This document shows positions 42,835 to 51,083 of a DNA stretch of 64,000 bases, one piece after another. Under the pieces are notes generated by a model that had not been told where the DNA came from, ran no database searches, and was given only the letters and a program-made list of their open reading frames with translations. The DNA lies in IMG/VR virus record IMGVR_UViG_3300036715_002448, positions 30,164 through 94,163 of that record. One strand, given 5' to 3'. The DNA comes from a virus. The stretch's first letter is position 1; every line of letters starts with the position of its first letter. A program made the position numbers and the translations under genes.

Positions 42835-43557
42835 CTACCCCATTTCTGATATTCTAGAATTTACTTTATCTACAATTGAAATTAAAATGTTATATTCAAT
42901 TTCATCTAATGATTTTTCAACATGTACTGCAATTTGTCTAATTAGGCTTTTGCGATTGTTATTAATTTGTGCTATTTTATTAAACTCCCTTTTATTTATG
43001 TAGTATTTTTTAATACTTAAATCTGTGTAAGGGTTTTTAGCAAGTTCCGAAAACAAATTTGATAATTTATCATCATGAATAAACTTATCCGTTATTTTAT
43101 CACAAGTTGCCTTGATTTGAATATATTGAGGATCTTTTGCAATGTCCTTTAATTTACCTTCAACTTTAGCTCTCCATGCCGGAAAAAGTTTTTCACTATT
43201 TACAATACCACCACTAGAATAATTTTTTGATTTAATTATATCAATTGCTATAATTCCTTTAATGATATTATACCAATGCATTTTTTTAGGCATTTCCGTA
43301 ACAGTTCCATCGACAAACTCAGAAACTTCTTTGTTGTTTTGTGTAATCATTAATTCTTCTGGATTTGCTACCCAAGTATCACCATTTTGGTCTTTATAAG
43401 TAACAATCCCTTCATTAGAAGTTTTAGAAATAATTATACCAGAAGTTCCATCAACAGAAAGAACCCTTTTTCCTATTCCTAAGAGGTCTCCATCTATAGA
43501 GTACATTTTAGTCGACTCATTAGTAAATTCTTCGTAACAAATTATTTTTTTCATCAT
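42835..43557 (-). CDS. Head-internal protein candidate with capsid-targeting-like leader
   Basis: 240 residues. From Met2 the leader is M-K-K-I-I-C-Y-E-E-F-T-N-E-S. Residues about 25-90 are a beta-rich domain (G-I-I-I-S-K-T-S-N-E-G-I-V-T-Y-K-D), possibly SH3-like, and the C-terminal half is helical. It overlaps the next upstream gene by 4 nt. No family recognised. Confidence 0.52.
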   Translation of the reverse strand: MMKKIICYEEFTNESTKMYSIDGDLLGIGKRVLSVDGTSGIIISKTSNEGIVTYKDQNGDTWVANPEELMITQNNKEVSEFVDGTVTEMPKKMHWYNIIKGIIAIDIIKSKNYSSGGIVNSEKLFPAWRAKVEGKLKDIAKDPQYIQIKATCDKITDKFIHDDKLSNLFSELAKNPYTDLSIKKYYINKREFNKIAQINNNRKSLIRQIAVHVEKSLDEIEYNILISIVDKVNSRISEMG

Positions 43558-43937
43558 TCTTCTTCAGGTACGTTGGACGCTTCTCCTTCTTTTTTTTCGT
43601 TTGGTTTTTCTTTTTCTTTTGGTTTTTTTGGAACTAAATCCTTAGAAACATCTTTTTTATCTTTTTGTAATTCAGTTGGAGAAATATTAGTATCTTTTAT
43701 GTCAAAAAAACTAGATTTTTCATTTGAAAAAACTTTTTTTCTACCATAATCAAATACAAATAAATCCTTACCATCTTTATCTTTAACTTCATAAGTTTTT
43801 TCTACTGCATTTTGTTTAATTATTACTTTGCTGGCATTTTGTTTTTTCCAAATTGCCCACCAAGAAAGTTCAACATCAATTACATTTTTAAAATTAGTTG
43901 ATTCAAGTAATAAAAATTCTTTGTATTTTAAAAACAT
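43554..43937 (-). CDS. Hypothetical protein with leader-like start and charged tail
   Basis: 127 residues beginning M-F-L-K-Y-K-E-F-L-L-L-E-S, a weaker form of the shared leader. A small beta-type domain (about 15-70) precedes a tail made almost only of Lys, Glu and Pro (about 90-127). Likely head-internal by context. Not recognised. Confidence 0.48.
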   Translation of the reverse strand: MFLKYKEFLLLESTNFKNVIDVELSWWAIWKKQNASKVIIKQNAVEKTYEVKDKDGKDLFVFDYGRKKVFSNEKSSFFDIKDTNISPTELQKDKKDVSKDLVPKKPKEKEKPNEKKEGEASNVPEEE

Positions 43938-43954
43938 TCCTTTTTTTAATATTT

Positions 43955-44305
43955 TTATATTGTATAAATCCCATTTCCGCTTTTAGAATTTGACATAGAA
44001 ACAGTACCTTTATATTTAGGTGGATGTAATTTTCCCCATCCTTTAGCATAACCATGTTTTGCTATTTGTGTATAATATGCAAATGCATTAGTATATTTAG
44101 CAGGGTCAAATTTTTTCCAGTACTTTAACAAATCGAAAATTGCAAATGAAATGCAGTCTTCTTTATCTACTGGATTTTTAAAAACTAATTTATTACTAGC
44201 TTCTTGTGCAATTAATATGAGCATGTTTATTGCTTTTGGCGTTAGCTCATCCTTTTCCAACGAAATACAAATTTCATCGTATAATTCTTTAGGATCTACG
44301 TACAT
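43955..44305 (-). CDS. 55: Late sigma factor, gp55-like
   Basis: 116 residues, shorter than T4 gp55 (185). The region K-E-D-C-I-S-F-A-I-F-D-L-L-K-Y-W-K-K-F-D near 48-67 followed by N-A-F-A-Y-Y-T-Q-I-A-K-H-G-Y near 73-86 is the sigma region 2 core of gp55 (compare its D-N-F-D-P...N-P-F-A-Y-F-T-Q-I). Region 4 is absent, as in gp55, which contacts the sliding clamp through other parts. The matching late promoters are abundant in this window. Other gp55-like proteins depend on a coactivator (gp33) and the clamp. Confidence 0.7.
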   Translation of the reverse strand: MYVDPKELYDEICISLEKDELTPKAINMLILIAQEASNKLVFKNPVDKEDCISFAIFDLLKYWKKFDPAKYTNAFAYYTQIAKHGYAKGWGKLHPPKYKGTVSMSNSKSGNGIYTI

Positions 44306-44316
44306 TTATTTAAAAT

Positions 44317-45828
44317 TTAAAGTTTAACACTAATTAATGATTTTTCTATTTGAAACTTTTTACCAGTAGATGTTATTATATCAATTTTATCAAGATTACC
44401 TGCTTTAGCATACTGTAATGCATGTACTTTTACAACATTAGTACCACCTAAACCAGCTAATTTAACTCCCTTATTTAATTCGCCATTGACGTAATCTTCG
44501 TCATTAATTTTTTCAATTAAAGTGTTTTTTTTAAGTTCTTCTTGAACTGCTAATTCATCAACTAAAATTTGACGTGCTTCTTTGATGCTTTCTGTTAAAC
44601 CATTAGTTTTTTCAAATTCATCAATTTTAGTCAAATTTTCTCGTAAAAAGTCAATTTTTTCTTGAATTGCACTAATTGCTTTTTCTTTTTCAACTTCGAT
44701 TTTGTGTTCTTCATCAATTAAGTATTTAACAGATTCTGAAATATCAAAGTTCATGAATTCTTTAACAGTTGCTATTGCATCATTAGCTGATTCACATTCA
44801 ACAATCCTGTTTTCTTTCATTCCATGATTAGTCAATTGCAAGAACAATTTATCTTCTACATTGAATACGGTAGCAGAAACTCCTTCATAAATTTTACTTT
44901 TAACATTGTAGGCAAAATCAATTTCTTTGATTTTATTACCTTCATTAATAGCACGTTGAAGAGAACCAAGTTTAGCAGATTCATTGAAAGATACAATACC
45001 TTTAGTAACAAGATAAGTATCAAGGTCTTTTGCAGCAATTTCTTTATTATCTAACATAACTTTAGCACCTTCCGCAAGGAATTCAATATCTAAAACATGT
45101 TGATTGTTAGGATAAACTCTCATAACATCTTTATCAAATTTTGCATTTTCAGCTATTTGACAAAGAGATGCAAATGAATTAGAAGCAGCTTCTTTATAAA
45201 CTTCAATTTTACCTTCTGTTAAAGTAAGATTCAAACCATTAGAGTGGAATAAATAAGAAGATTCGTTAACTATTTCTACTGGTGAATAAACTTTTGAAAC
45301 TTCAAAATTAGGATTTTTACCATTGTAAGAACCTTTTAAAGTTTCGGCATATTCATATAATCTTTTAACAAGTGGAATCCATTTTTCAGTTTTCAAAGTT
45401 TCTAAAATCATTTCAACAGGTTTTTCAGCTTCAGAGCATTCTTGAATCTTTTTAATTGTTCCTGTGTAATAATTAGAATTTTTATCATTCTTCAAATCAA
45501 AGACCATACTTTCAAGAATAATAAGCATAGAATTGTCTGCCAAAAATTTTGTAGCTTCATTTATAAAAGCTAAAATATCTTTATGCCAATCATAAATTTT
45601 AAGTTCTTTTGTCAAACTTTCAAGAACTTGAAGACGATTAACAAGAATGTCATTTTCTTGTGTCTCGGAAATAACTTTCATATTTTCTATAATCATATCT
45701 TCTTGATTAAGATTTTTGTATGCTCTTTCTAAAATAATTTTAGAAGAATTATTTTCTACTTGACCAAGTAAAGATGCCAACTTTGATTTAAGATCGAAAT
45801 CGTTAAATTTGTTTTTTAATTGTTGCAT
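44317..45828 (-). CDS. Large helical virion-region protein
   Basis: 503 residues, mostly helical and charged, with repeated Leu-Glu/Lys-rich segments and several N-E-S or E-S-like tripeptides (I-V-N-E-S near 189, F-N-E-S near 281) that could be protease sites of the gp21 type. No catalytic motif. Located next to the late sigma and another internal-protein gene, so a head-internal or scaffold role is inferred. Confidence 0.5.
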   Translation of the reverse strand: MQQLKNKFNDFDLKSKLASLLGQVENNSSKIILERAYKNLNQEDMIIENMKVISETQENDILVNRLQVLESLTKELKIYDWHKDILAFINEATKFLADNSMLIILESMVFDLKNDKNSNYYTGTIKKIQECSEAEKPVEMILETLKTEKWIPLVKRLYEYAETLKGSYNGKNPNFEVSKVYSPVEIVNESSYLFHSNGLNLTLTEGKIEVYKEAASNSFASLCQIAENAKFDKDVMRVYPNNQHVLDIEFLAEGAKVMLDNKEIAAKDLDTYLVTKGIVSFNESAKLGSLQRAINEGNKIKEIDFAYNVKSKIYEGVSATVFNVEDKLFLQLTNHGMKENRIVECESANDAIATVKEFMNFDISESVKYLIDEEHKIEVEKEKAISAIQEKIDFLRENLTKIDEFEKTNGLTESIKEARQILVDELAVQEELKKNTLIEKINDEDYVNGELNKGVKLAGLGGTNVVKVHALQYAKAGNLDKIDIITSTGKKFQIEKSLISVKL

Positions 45829-45843
45829 TGTATTTATATTTTT

Positions 45844-46806
45844 TTATTTTTTGATGTTTTTTTCCCAATAAGCTTTAAGTCTTTCAAATTCTGCTTTGCC
45901 CATATTTGACTTCATATAATCTACTATGTCATTGTCATAATCTTCCTTTTCCTCAGAATACATTCCAGGAGTATCAATATAATCAGAACCCATTATCTTT
46001 TTAATAGCAGATTCAGGCATACCGTCGATTTCTTCTAAAAATTTATTAAAATCTTTGGTATTTTTAAAAGAAACTCCTTCATAAAGACTTGACTCAGCTA
46101 AAATTTCTTTAATTTTTTGAAGTTTTTCAGCATCTTTTAACACAGCTTGCAATGCATCTAAATTGGCTTTTGCTGTATTATTTTCTTTTTTATCAGTATC
46201 TTCTTTTTTATCCGTATCTTCTTTTTTATCTACATCTTCTGGTTTTTCTTTTAACTTATCTAGTGATTTTGATAAATCTGTATCTGGTTTAGCTTTTTTA
46301 GGATCAATTCCTTTAGTTAAATCTTGCGATGATGCATTTAACACATCATCGATATCTGACTGTGAAACTTTTTTATCTTCTTCAAATAAACTAGATTCAT
46401 TTAATTCATCTGCTTTAGTATTAGCTTCAACAAGAGTATCAAATCTGTATATACCAGTTTTAAACGTAGGTAAATTTTTAGAACCTGATTTAACTTCATA
46501 TTTATTAATAGAAGTATTTTTTACAAGATAGAAAACTTTGTCATCTTCATTCAAAAGATCTTCATCAAGAATATCATTTTGCATAGTTTCATAGTCAATA
46601 GATTCACCTAAGAATACTTGACTAATAACTTTTCGTTTTCTTTCTTCATCAATTCCTAAAGTTGTCAAATACACATAAACTACTTTAGCATTTTTTCCTT
46701 CTGCTTGTAGTTTTTTAACAATAGGATATAAAGATCCAGCACCATAGTAATTATACTGTCCTGCTAAGTCTTCATTCAAATATTGATTATATGATTTTAA
46801 ATTCAT
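45844..46806 (-). CDS. Acidic repeat-containing head-internal protein candidate
   Basis: 320 residues. The start M-N-L-K-S-Y-N-Q-Y-L-N-E-D is a leader variant. Residues about 195-215 contain three K-K-E-D/N-T/N repeats in a Lys/Asp/Glu-rich disordered linker. Several L-N-E-S and L-x-E sites fit gp21-type processing. It has its own late-type promoter. Not recognised otherwise. Confidence 0.52.
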   Translation of the reverse strand: MNLKSYNQYLNEDLAGQYNYYGAGSLYPIVKKLQAEGKNAKVVYVYLTTLGIDEERKRKVISQVFLGESIDYETMQNDILDEDLLNEDDKVFYLVKNTSINKYEVKSGSKNLPTFKTGIYRFDTLVEANTKADELNESSLFEEDKKVSQSDIDDVLNASSQDLTKGIDPKKAKPDTDLSKSLDKLKEKPEDVDKKEDTDKKEDTDKKENNTAKANLDALQAVLKDAEKLQKIKEILAESSLYEGVSFKNTKDFNKFLEEIDGMPESAIKKIMGSDYIDTPGMYSEEKEDYDNDIVDYMKSNMGKAEFERLKAYWEKNIKK

Positions 46807-46822
46807 AGTTGAACTTTATTTT

Positions 46823-46834
46823 TATTTATATATC
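46823..46834 (-). promoter_or_regulatory. Late-type promoter for 45844-46806
   Basis: The minus strand reads GATATATAAATA with a perfect TATAAATA, 16 nt before the ATG at 46806. Confidence 0.65.
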
Positions 46835-46847
46835 ATTCTAATTTTTT

Positions 46848-47684
46848 TTAATTTTTTACCTCATTTATAAACCCAAGTTGTCCACTTGCACCTGGAATTC
46901 CAGTGTTTGTTACTAAAGGAGTAGGACCTGATACATCCGATGATGCTACATATCCAGTACTAATAATTTTATCCATTTTATCACCAACGAAAAATCTACC
47001 ACAATCACCGGTTTGTCCCATAATTGATATATGTTCTTCTTTGTAAACTGGCATACTGCATTTTATTTCTATAGCAAAAGACAATTTAAATTCCTTTTTG
47101 TCTTCGAATGAATACTCTAAAGTTTGTTCTCTTGTCACATCTTCAGGAAATATAGCATAACAAGGAATCATGTTGTTTTGATATTCTATGTTAAAAGGAA
47201 GTGATTTATAAAATCCTTTAAAAATAACTTCCGATGCTTTTAATTGATCTAAAATAGTATCAACTAATATAGAAACATTTAAGTTAATAAGTAATGGAAT
47301 AAAAAATGTTTCCGAGTTATAAGTGTTTAATGTACCATCATCTTCTTGTACAATATGGTCAGTTCTAACATACTTATTTACAACTGACTGAGAGTCTATA
47401 GAAATTCCTTCTAATTCAACAATTCCTCTAGGTATTTGATTATAAACTGTTTCAGAATATTGATTCGCTGGATCATAATCAAAAGTATTTAAAAACGCGT
47501 CATTTAAATAACGTTCTGATCCAGTAGTAGACATATAAAAAGGTATGTCAATATACTTCTTATCTTCAATATTTGGTCCGACTTGATTAATCCAAGACAT
47601 ACCATTTATCTTAGCAAGAAAGCCTACTATAACACTTCTTAAAAATGAAAGGTCTTTATTAGAATGAACATCATAAACCGCCAT
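46848..47684 (-). CDS. Tail-completion / sheath-terminator candidate, gp15-like
   Basis: 278 residues (T4 gp15: 272). I-D-I-P-F-Y near 46 and R-G-I-V-E-L-E-G-I near 86 recall the gp15 pattern of P-x-x-Y and L-P-R-x-x-x-E. I-P-L-L-I-N-L-N-V-S-I-L-V-D near 128 and F-A-I-E-I-K-C-S-M-P near 204 mark paired beta segments. The match is by pattern and length only; another tail or baseplate protein is possible. A late-type promoter precedes it, so it is a virion gene. Confidence 0.45.
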   Translation of the reverse strand: MAVYDVHSNKDLSFLRSVIVGFLAKINGMSWINQVGPNIEDKKYIDIPFYMSTTGSERYLNDAFLNTFDYDPANQYSETVYNQIPRGIVELEGISIDSQSVVNKYVRTDHIVQEDDGTLNTYNSETFFIPLLINLNVSILVDTILDQLKASEVIFKGFYKSLPFNIEYQNNMIPCYAIFPEDVTREQTLEYSFEDKKEFKLSFAIEIKCSMPVYKEEHISIMGQTGDCGRFFVGDKMDKIISTGYVASSDVSGPTPLVTNTGIPGASGQLGFINEVKN

Positions 47685-47698
47685 TTAAAATTTACTTT

Positions 47699-47710
47699 TA
47701 TTTATATATC
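47699..47710 (-). promoter_or_regulatory. Late-type promoter for 46848-47684
   Basis: The minus strand reads GATATATAAATA with a perfect TATAAATA, 14 nt before the ATG at 47684, overlapping the gap after the gp46 C-half. Confidence 0.65.
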
Positions 47711-47712
47711 TA

Positions 47713-49629
47713 TTATTGAATAGCTTCTTTTTGCAATTGGCTAAAACCACCAACTTTAATAATTTCAACTCTTTTATCAAAAAGTTCCATAGGCAATTCG
47801 CTATGATTTATTACCCAAGTATTCAATTCATATTCTTTAGTAATTTCTTGAAGAATTTTTATTATTTCATATACACCTGCTGCATCAACAGAAGAGAAAA
47901 TCTCATCAAGGAAAAGTAAATTAAGTGTAGGATATTGAATTTTTAAAATTTTAAGTAATGCAATAATAATAATAAAGTCGGCACGTTTCCTTTCGCCAGT
48001 TGACATGCTTAATGGATTTATTTGTTCACCGATTGAAGTAATTACACAGTCAAACTTATCATCAAATTTAATAACATAAGGTAAGTGAACTTGATTAATC
48101 ATCATATTAATATTTTGATTAAGAGTAGGTAGTATAGTTTTCATTGCTAAATTCTTAACACCATCATCGCCTAAAATGTATTCAAGAATTTCCAAGAAAG
48201 AATCTTCCGTTAAATACTCTGTTTGTTTAACTTTCCTGTCGCTTATTTTAACTGTATTTTCGTCTAATAATTCATTAAGACTGTTTTTATCAGTTTCTTT
48301 ATCTTCATTAACTATTTTTTCCGCTTCTTCTCTGTATTGAGTTATTAAAATAGATGATTTTGTAGAAATACCATATTGTTCTTTTACTTTTATTGCTATA
48401 GCTTTTATTTTTTTATCTAATTCTAATAGCTCATTTTTTACTTCATTTACAATAAATTCCTTTTCTCCTAATTGTTGTTCTAATGTTTGTTTATTATGAA
48501 CATGTGAATCTGTTGTTAAAGGTGCTCCACATGTAGGACAAGTGTCATTTTGATATAATCTAATTTTTTCTTTAATTGTTTTTAGTTCATGGTGTAAATT
48601 ACCTAATGATTGTTTTTTGTTTTCCAATAATTCTGTTACCTTAGTCTCTAATTGAGTCAATTTAGCATAGTCTTCATCTACTAATTTTTTAGAGTTTAAC
48701 AATTCTTGAATTTTGGTTTTGTAATCAGCAATTAGCTTATTTTTATCATTTTTTTTAAAATTTTCTAATTTTTTAATTCGATCTGTTATAGAAATTATCG
48801 TCGAATCAATGATATTTAACTCGTCATAAATTGTTTTAAGTTTTTCTTTTATTTCTTTTCTTTCATTTTTTATTTGGTCCTTCATTTCATTAATTACAGA
48901 AAATCCAAACAACCTATCAATAATATTTCTTTTATCAAGAGGCGTCATTGTTAAAAATGAACGAAAGTCATTTATAGAAAGAACAACTATATTCTTGAAA
49001 ACGTGATAAGGAATGTCGAAAATTTCATTGTCAAGATAATCTTGCACGTTATTGTTACCTGCCGTATCATACTCAATTCCATCAATTTCTACTTTTAGAA
49101 ATGTGGGAGCAATACCTCTTGTAATTTCTACACTTTTATTTTTAGATAAAAGATGTATTTTGCATTGAAGATTTTTGTTAATTCTATTAGGTAAGTCAGT
49201 TTTCTTTTTCTTTTCAATACGACCATACATAGCATATATAATAGCTTCCGCAATGGTTGAATTGTGGGATACAAATCCATTAGCATAAAATTCTTTTACA
49301 TCTGAAACTTGTATATCTAATAAATCTTTAGTTTCATTTAATAATTCAATACTTGTTATTATTTCTATGCCATCTATAGTTTCAATACTATCACCTACTT
49401 TAAAATCTTTTATTTTTTTCCAATTTTTATAAAATAATAAATGATCCGGCGAACCTATTATTGATTTATTTTTTGTTGATATTTTTATACATTTGCTATT
49501 TTTTGCAGTTATTGCAATAGCTTCAACATGTTTTAATCCAATTCTTGTATTAACCTCTATTTTATTATTAGATATTGCATTTGTCAATTTTTCAAATTCC
49601 AACAAATCTCCTAATGTACAATTTATCAT
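47713..49629 (-). CDS. 46: Recombination nuclease ATPase subunit (gp46/SbcC-like), C-terminal part with intein C-part
   Basis: 638 residues. The intein C-part runs to Asn123 (ending F-Y-A-N-G-F-V-S-H-N); Ser124 is the first extein residue and completes the Walker A loop as GK-S with S-T-I-A-E-A-I. The extein has the SMC-like layout: ATPase lobe, coiled coil with the zinc hook C-P-T-C near residue 367, a second coiled coil, then the signature M-S-T-G-E-R-K-R near 546 and Walker B L-L-F-L-D-E-I near 575. The start lies 7 nt after the endonuclease stop. Partner is gp47 at 51084-52169. Confidence 0.88.
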   Translation of the reverse strand: MINCTLGDLLEFEKLTNAISNNKIEVNTRIGLKHVEAIAITAKNSKCIKISTKNKSIIGSPDHLLFYKNWKKIKDFKVGDSIETIDGIEIITSIELLNETKDLLDIQVSDVKEFYANGFVSHNSTIAEAIIYAMYGRIEKKKKTDLPNRINKNLQCKIHLLSKNKSVEITRGIAPTFLKVEIDGIEYDTAGNNNVQDYLDNEIFDIPYHVFKNIVVLSINDFRSFLTMTPLDKRNIIDRLFGFSVINEMKDQIKNERKEIKEKLKTIYDELNIIDSTIISITDRIKKLENFKKNDKNKLIADYKTKIQELLNSKKLVDEDYAKLTQLETKVTELLENKKQSLGNLHHELKTIKEKIRLYQNDTCPTCGAPLTTDSHVHNKQTLEQQLGEKEFIVNEVKNELLELDKKIKAIAIKVKEQYGISTKSSILITQYREEAEKIVNEDKETDKNSLNELLDENTVKISDRKVKQTEYLTEDSFLEILEYILGDDGVKNLAMKTILPTLNQNINMMINQVHLPYVIKFDDKFDCVITSIGEQINPLSMSTGERKRADFIIIIALLKILKIQYPTLNLLFLDEIFSSVDAAGVYEIIKILQEITKEYELNTWVINHSELPMELFDKRVEIIKVGGFSQLQKEAIQ

Positions 49630-49636
49630 TTTAATT

Positions 49637-50761
49637 TTAATTTTTTAAGTAATTTAAGCATTTTTGTAAAGTATTTTCTTTGTTTTCATTATAATCGATT
49701 TCCCAAATAGTAAGAACATCATATCCATTTATTTTAGCTAATTCTATTTTTAAATTATCCATGTCCCATTTTTCTTTGGCTGTTATTTTCAAACCTCTTA
49801 TAACATCAGTTGATTTATGCATTAATGGATTAGCATGCCAATAGTCACCATTAAATTCTATTATCTTATTATTATATGTAAAATCATAGGAACATTTTAG
49901 CTTACCATCCTTAGAACTAATCCACTTTTCTTTTTTAGGAATTTCTATGTTTAATTCTTTACAAATTAATGCAATTATTTCATTAGCAAATTTAGAAGAA
50001 GGAGACCTACTGTCACCTTGTTCATTAAAATTTTTATGTAATGATTTAATCCATTTTTCCTGCCTATTATTATATTTTTTTGTTCCTTCAATAATTCCTA
50101 GTTTTTCAATACATTTTTCAAGAGTAAATGTTGATTGACGTTCTTTTAATTTTTGTTTAGCTTCTTCTATTGAAAACCCTTTTTTAATCCAGTAATTTAG
50201 TTGAGTTGGCAACGTGGCAATATATTTTTCTGGATTTTCCTTTCTTTTCTTAGAAAATTTTAAAGCTTGTTTTCGTTGAAATTCAGAAACCTTTAAAATA
50301 GATTCTTCCTTAGAAAATCCTTTTTTGATATAATAGTAAATACTATTTGGTGAATTTTCTAATTGCTTTATAGCAGAATCTTCTGTAGAAAATCCTTTCG
50401 CTTTCCAGTATTTTAAACAAATCGGACCTCCATTAGACTTGTACCTTTCTGGATTAATTAAACGTTTTTTTATCAGTTTATCAGAATTATTTTTTTGCAA
50501 GTCACTTATTACCTTTTTTGCATATTCAATAGAATGTCCTCGTAATGTATAGTATTCAGTATTTAGTGACGAAGGTTGTTTTCCATTATTTTCAGATTTA
50601 ATATAATTACTTAATGTTTTTATTAAAATATAAGTAGGAATTTCATCTACTGATAATCCTAATTTTTCTATAGTATCAAATAATTTTACAGAATTCCATT
50701 TTTTAAAAAAATCAATTTCTAATAAATTCCTATTTTTTAACTTTGCTAAGTCAGTTTTCAT
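49637..50761 (-). CDS. Free-standing Vsr-like homing endonuclease inserted in gp46 gene
   Basis: 374 residues. The middle has several short repeats (Y-Y-I-K-K-G-F-S-K-E-E-S; Y-W-I-K-K-G-F-S-I-E-E-A; A-K-G-F-S-T-E-D), probably DNA-reading modules. The nuclease core is Y-D-F, then I-I-E-F-N-G-D-Y-W-H-A-N-P, then V-L-T-I-W-E-I-D. The segment R-Q-S-T-F-T-L-E-K-C-I-E-K-L-G is shared with the endonucleases in the terminase and helicase loci. Zinc-type Cys pairs are absent from this one. Confidence 0.85.
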   Translation of the reverse strand: MKTDLAKLKNRNLLEIDFFKKWNSVKLFDTIEKLGLSVDEIPTYILIKTLSNYIKSENNGKQPSSLNTEYYTLRGHSIEYAKKVISDLQKNNSDKLIKKRLINPERYKSNGGPICLKYWKAKGFSTEDSAIKQLENSPNSIYYYIKKGFSKEESILKVSEFQRKQALKFSKKRKENPEKYIATLPTQLNYWIKKGFSIEEAKQKLKERQSTFTLEKCIEKLGIIEGTKKYNNRQEKWIKSLHKNFNEQGDSRSPSSKFANEIIALICKELNIEIPKKEKWISSKDGKLKCSYDFTYNNKIIEFNGDYWHANPLMHKSTDVIRGLKITAKEKWDMDNLKIELAKINGYDVLTIWEIDYNENKENTLQKCLNYLKN

Positions 50762-50771
50762 TATGCTTTTT

Positions 50772-50783
50772 TATTTATATATC
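50772..50783 (-). promoter_or_regulatory. Late-type promoter for the endonuclease in the gp46 locus
   Basis: The minus strand reads GATATATAAATA with a perfect TATAAATA, 10 nt before the ATG at 50761. Confidence 0.65.
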
Positions 50784-50823
50784 TTTTAAAGCATGGATAT
50801 TCTGGTATAGGCAAACAAAATAA

Positions 50824-51033
50824 TTATTTATTTTTTAGAAATTCTAAAAATTGGTTTCTTACTATATCATCTTTTATATTAATTTCTAATTTTGTACTAG
50901 GGTCTAGACATTTACCAATACCTGATTGTCCGTGTAATAAATATAACATACCTTCTTTTGTGTCGAAGTTAAGTTCTTGTTCTACATTGCCATAGCTATT
51001 AAAATTTTTGAAACGTAAGTTCAAAATTCTCAT
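50824..51033 (-). CDS. 46: Recombination nuclease ATPase subunit (gp46-like), N-terminal part with short intein N-part
   Basis: 69 residues. Residues 1-41 are the start of an SbcC/Rad50-type ATPase (I-L-N-L-R-F-K-N-F-N-S-Y-G) ending in the first part of Walker A, H-G-Q-S-G-I-G-K. Cys42 begins an intein N-part of only 28 residues (C-L-D-P-S-T-K-L-E-I-N-I). Without trans-splicing to 47713-49629 this product has no function of its own. It follows the gp47 gene, the T4 gene order. Confidence 0.85.
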   Translation of the reverse strand: MRILNLRFKNFNSYGNVEQELNFDTKEGMLYLLHGQSGIGKCLDPSTKLEINIKDDIVRNQFLEFLKNK

Positions 51034-51083
51034 TGTTTTAATTTTTAGTTTTTAATCTTCTATTCAAGTTTAATATACACATG

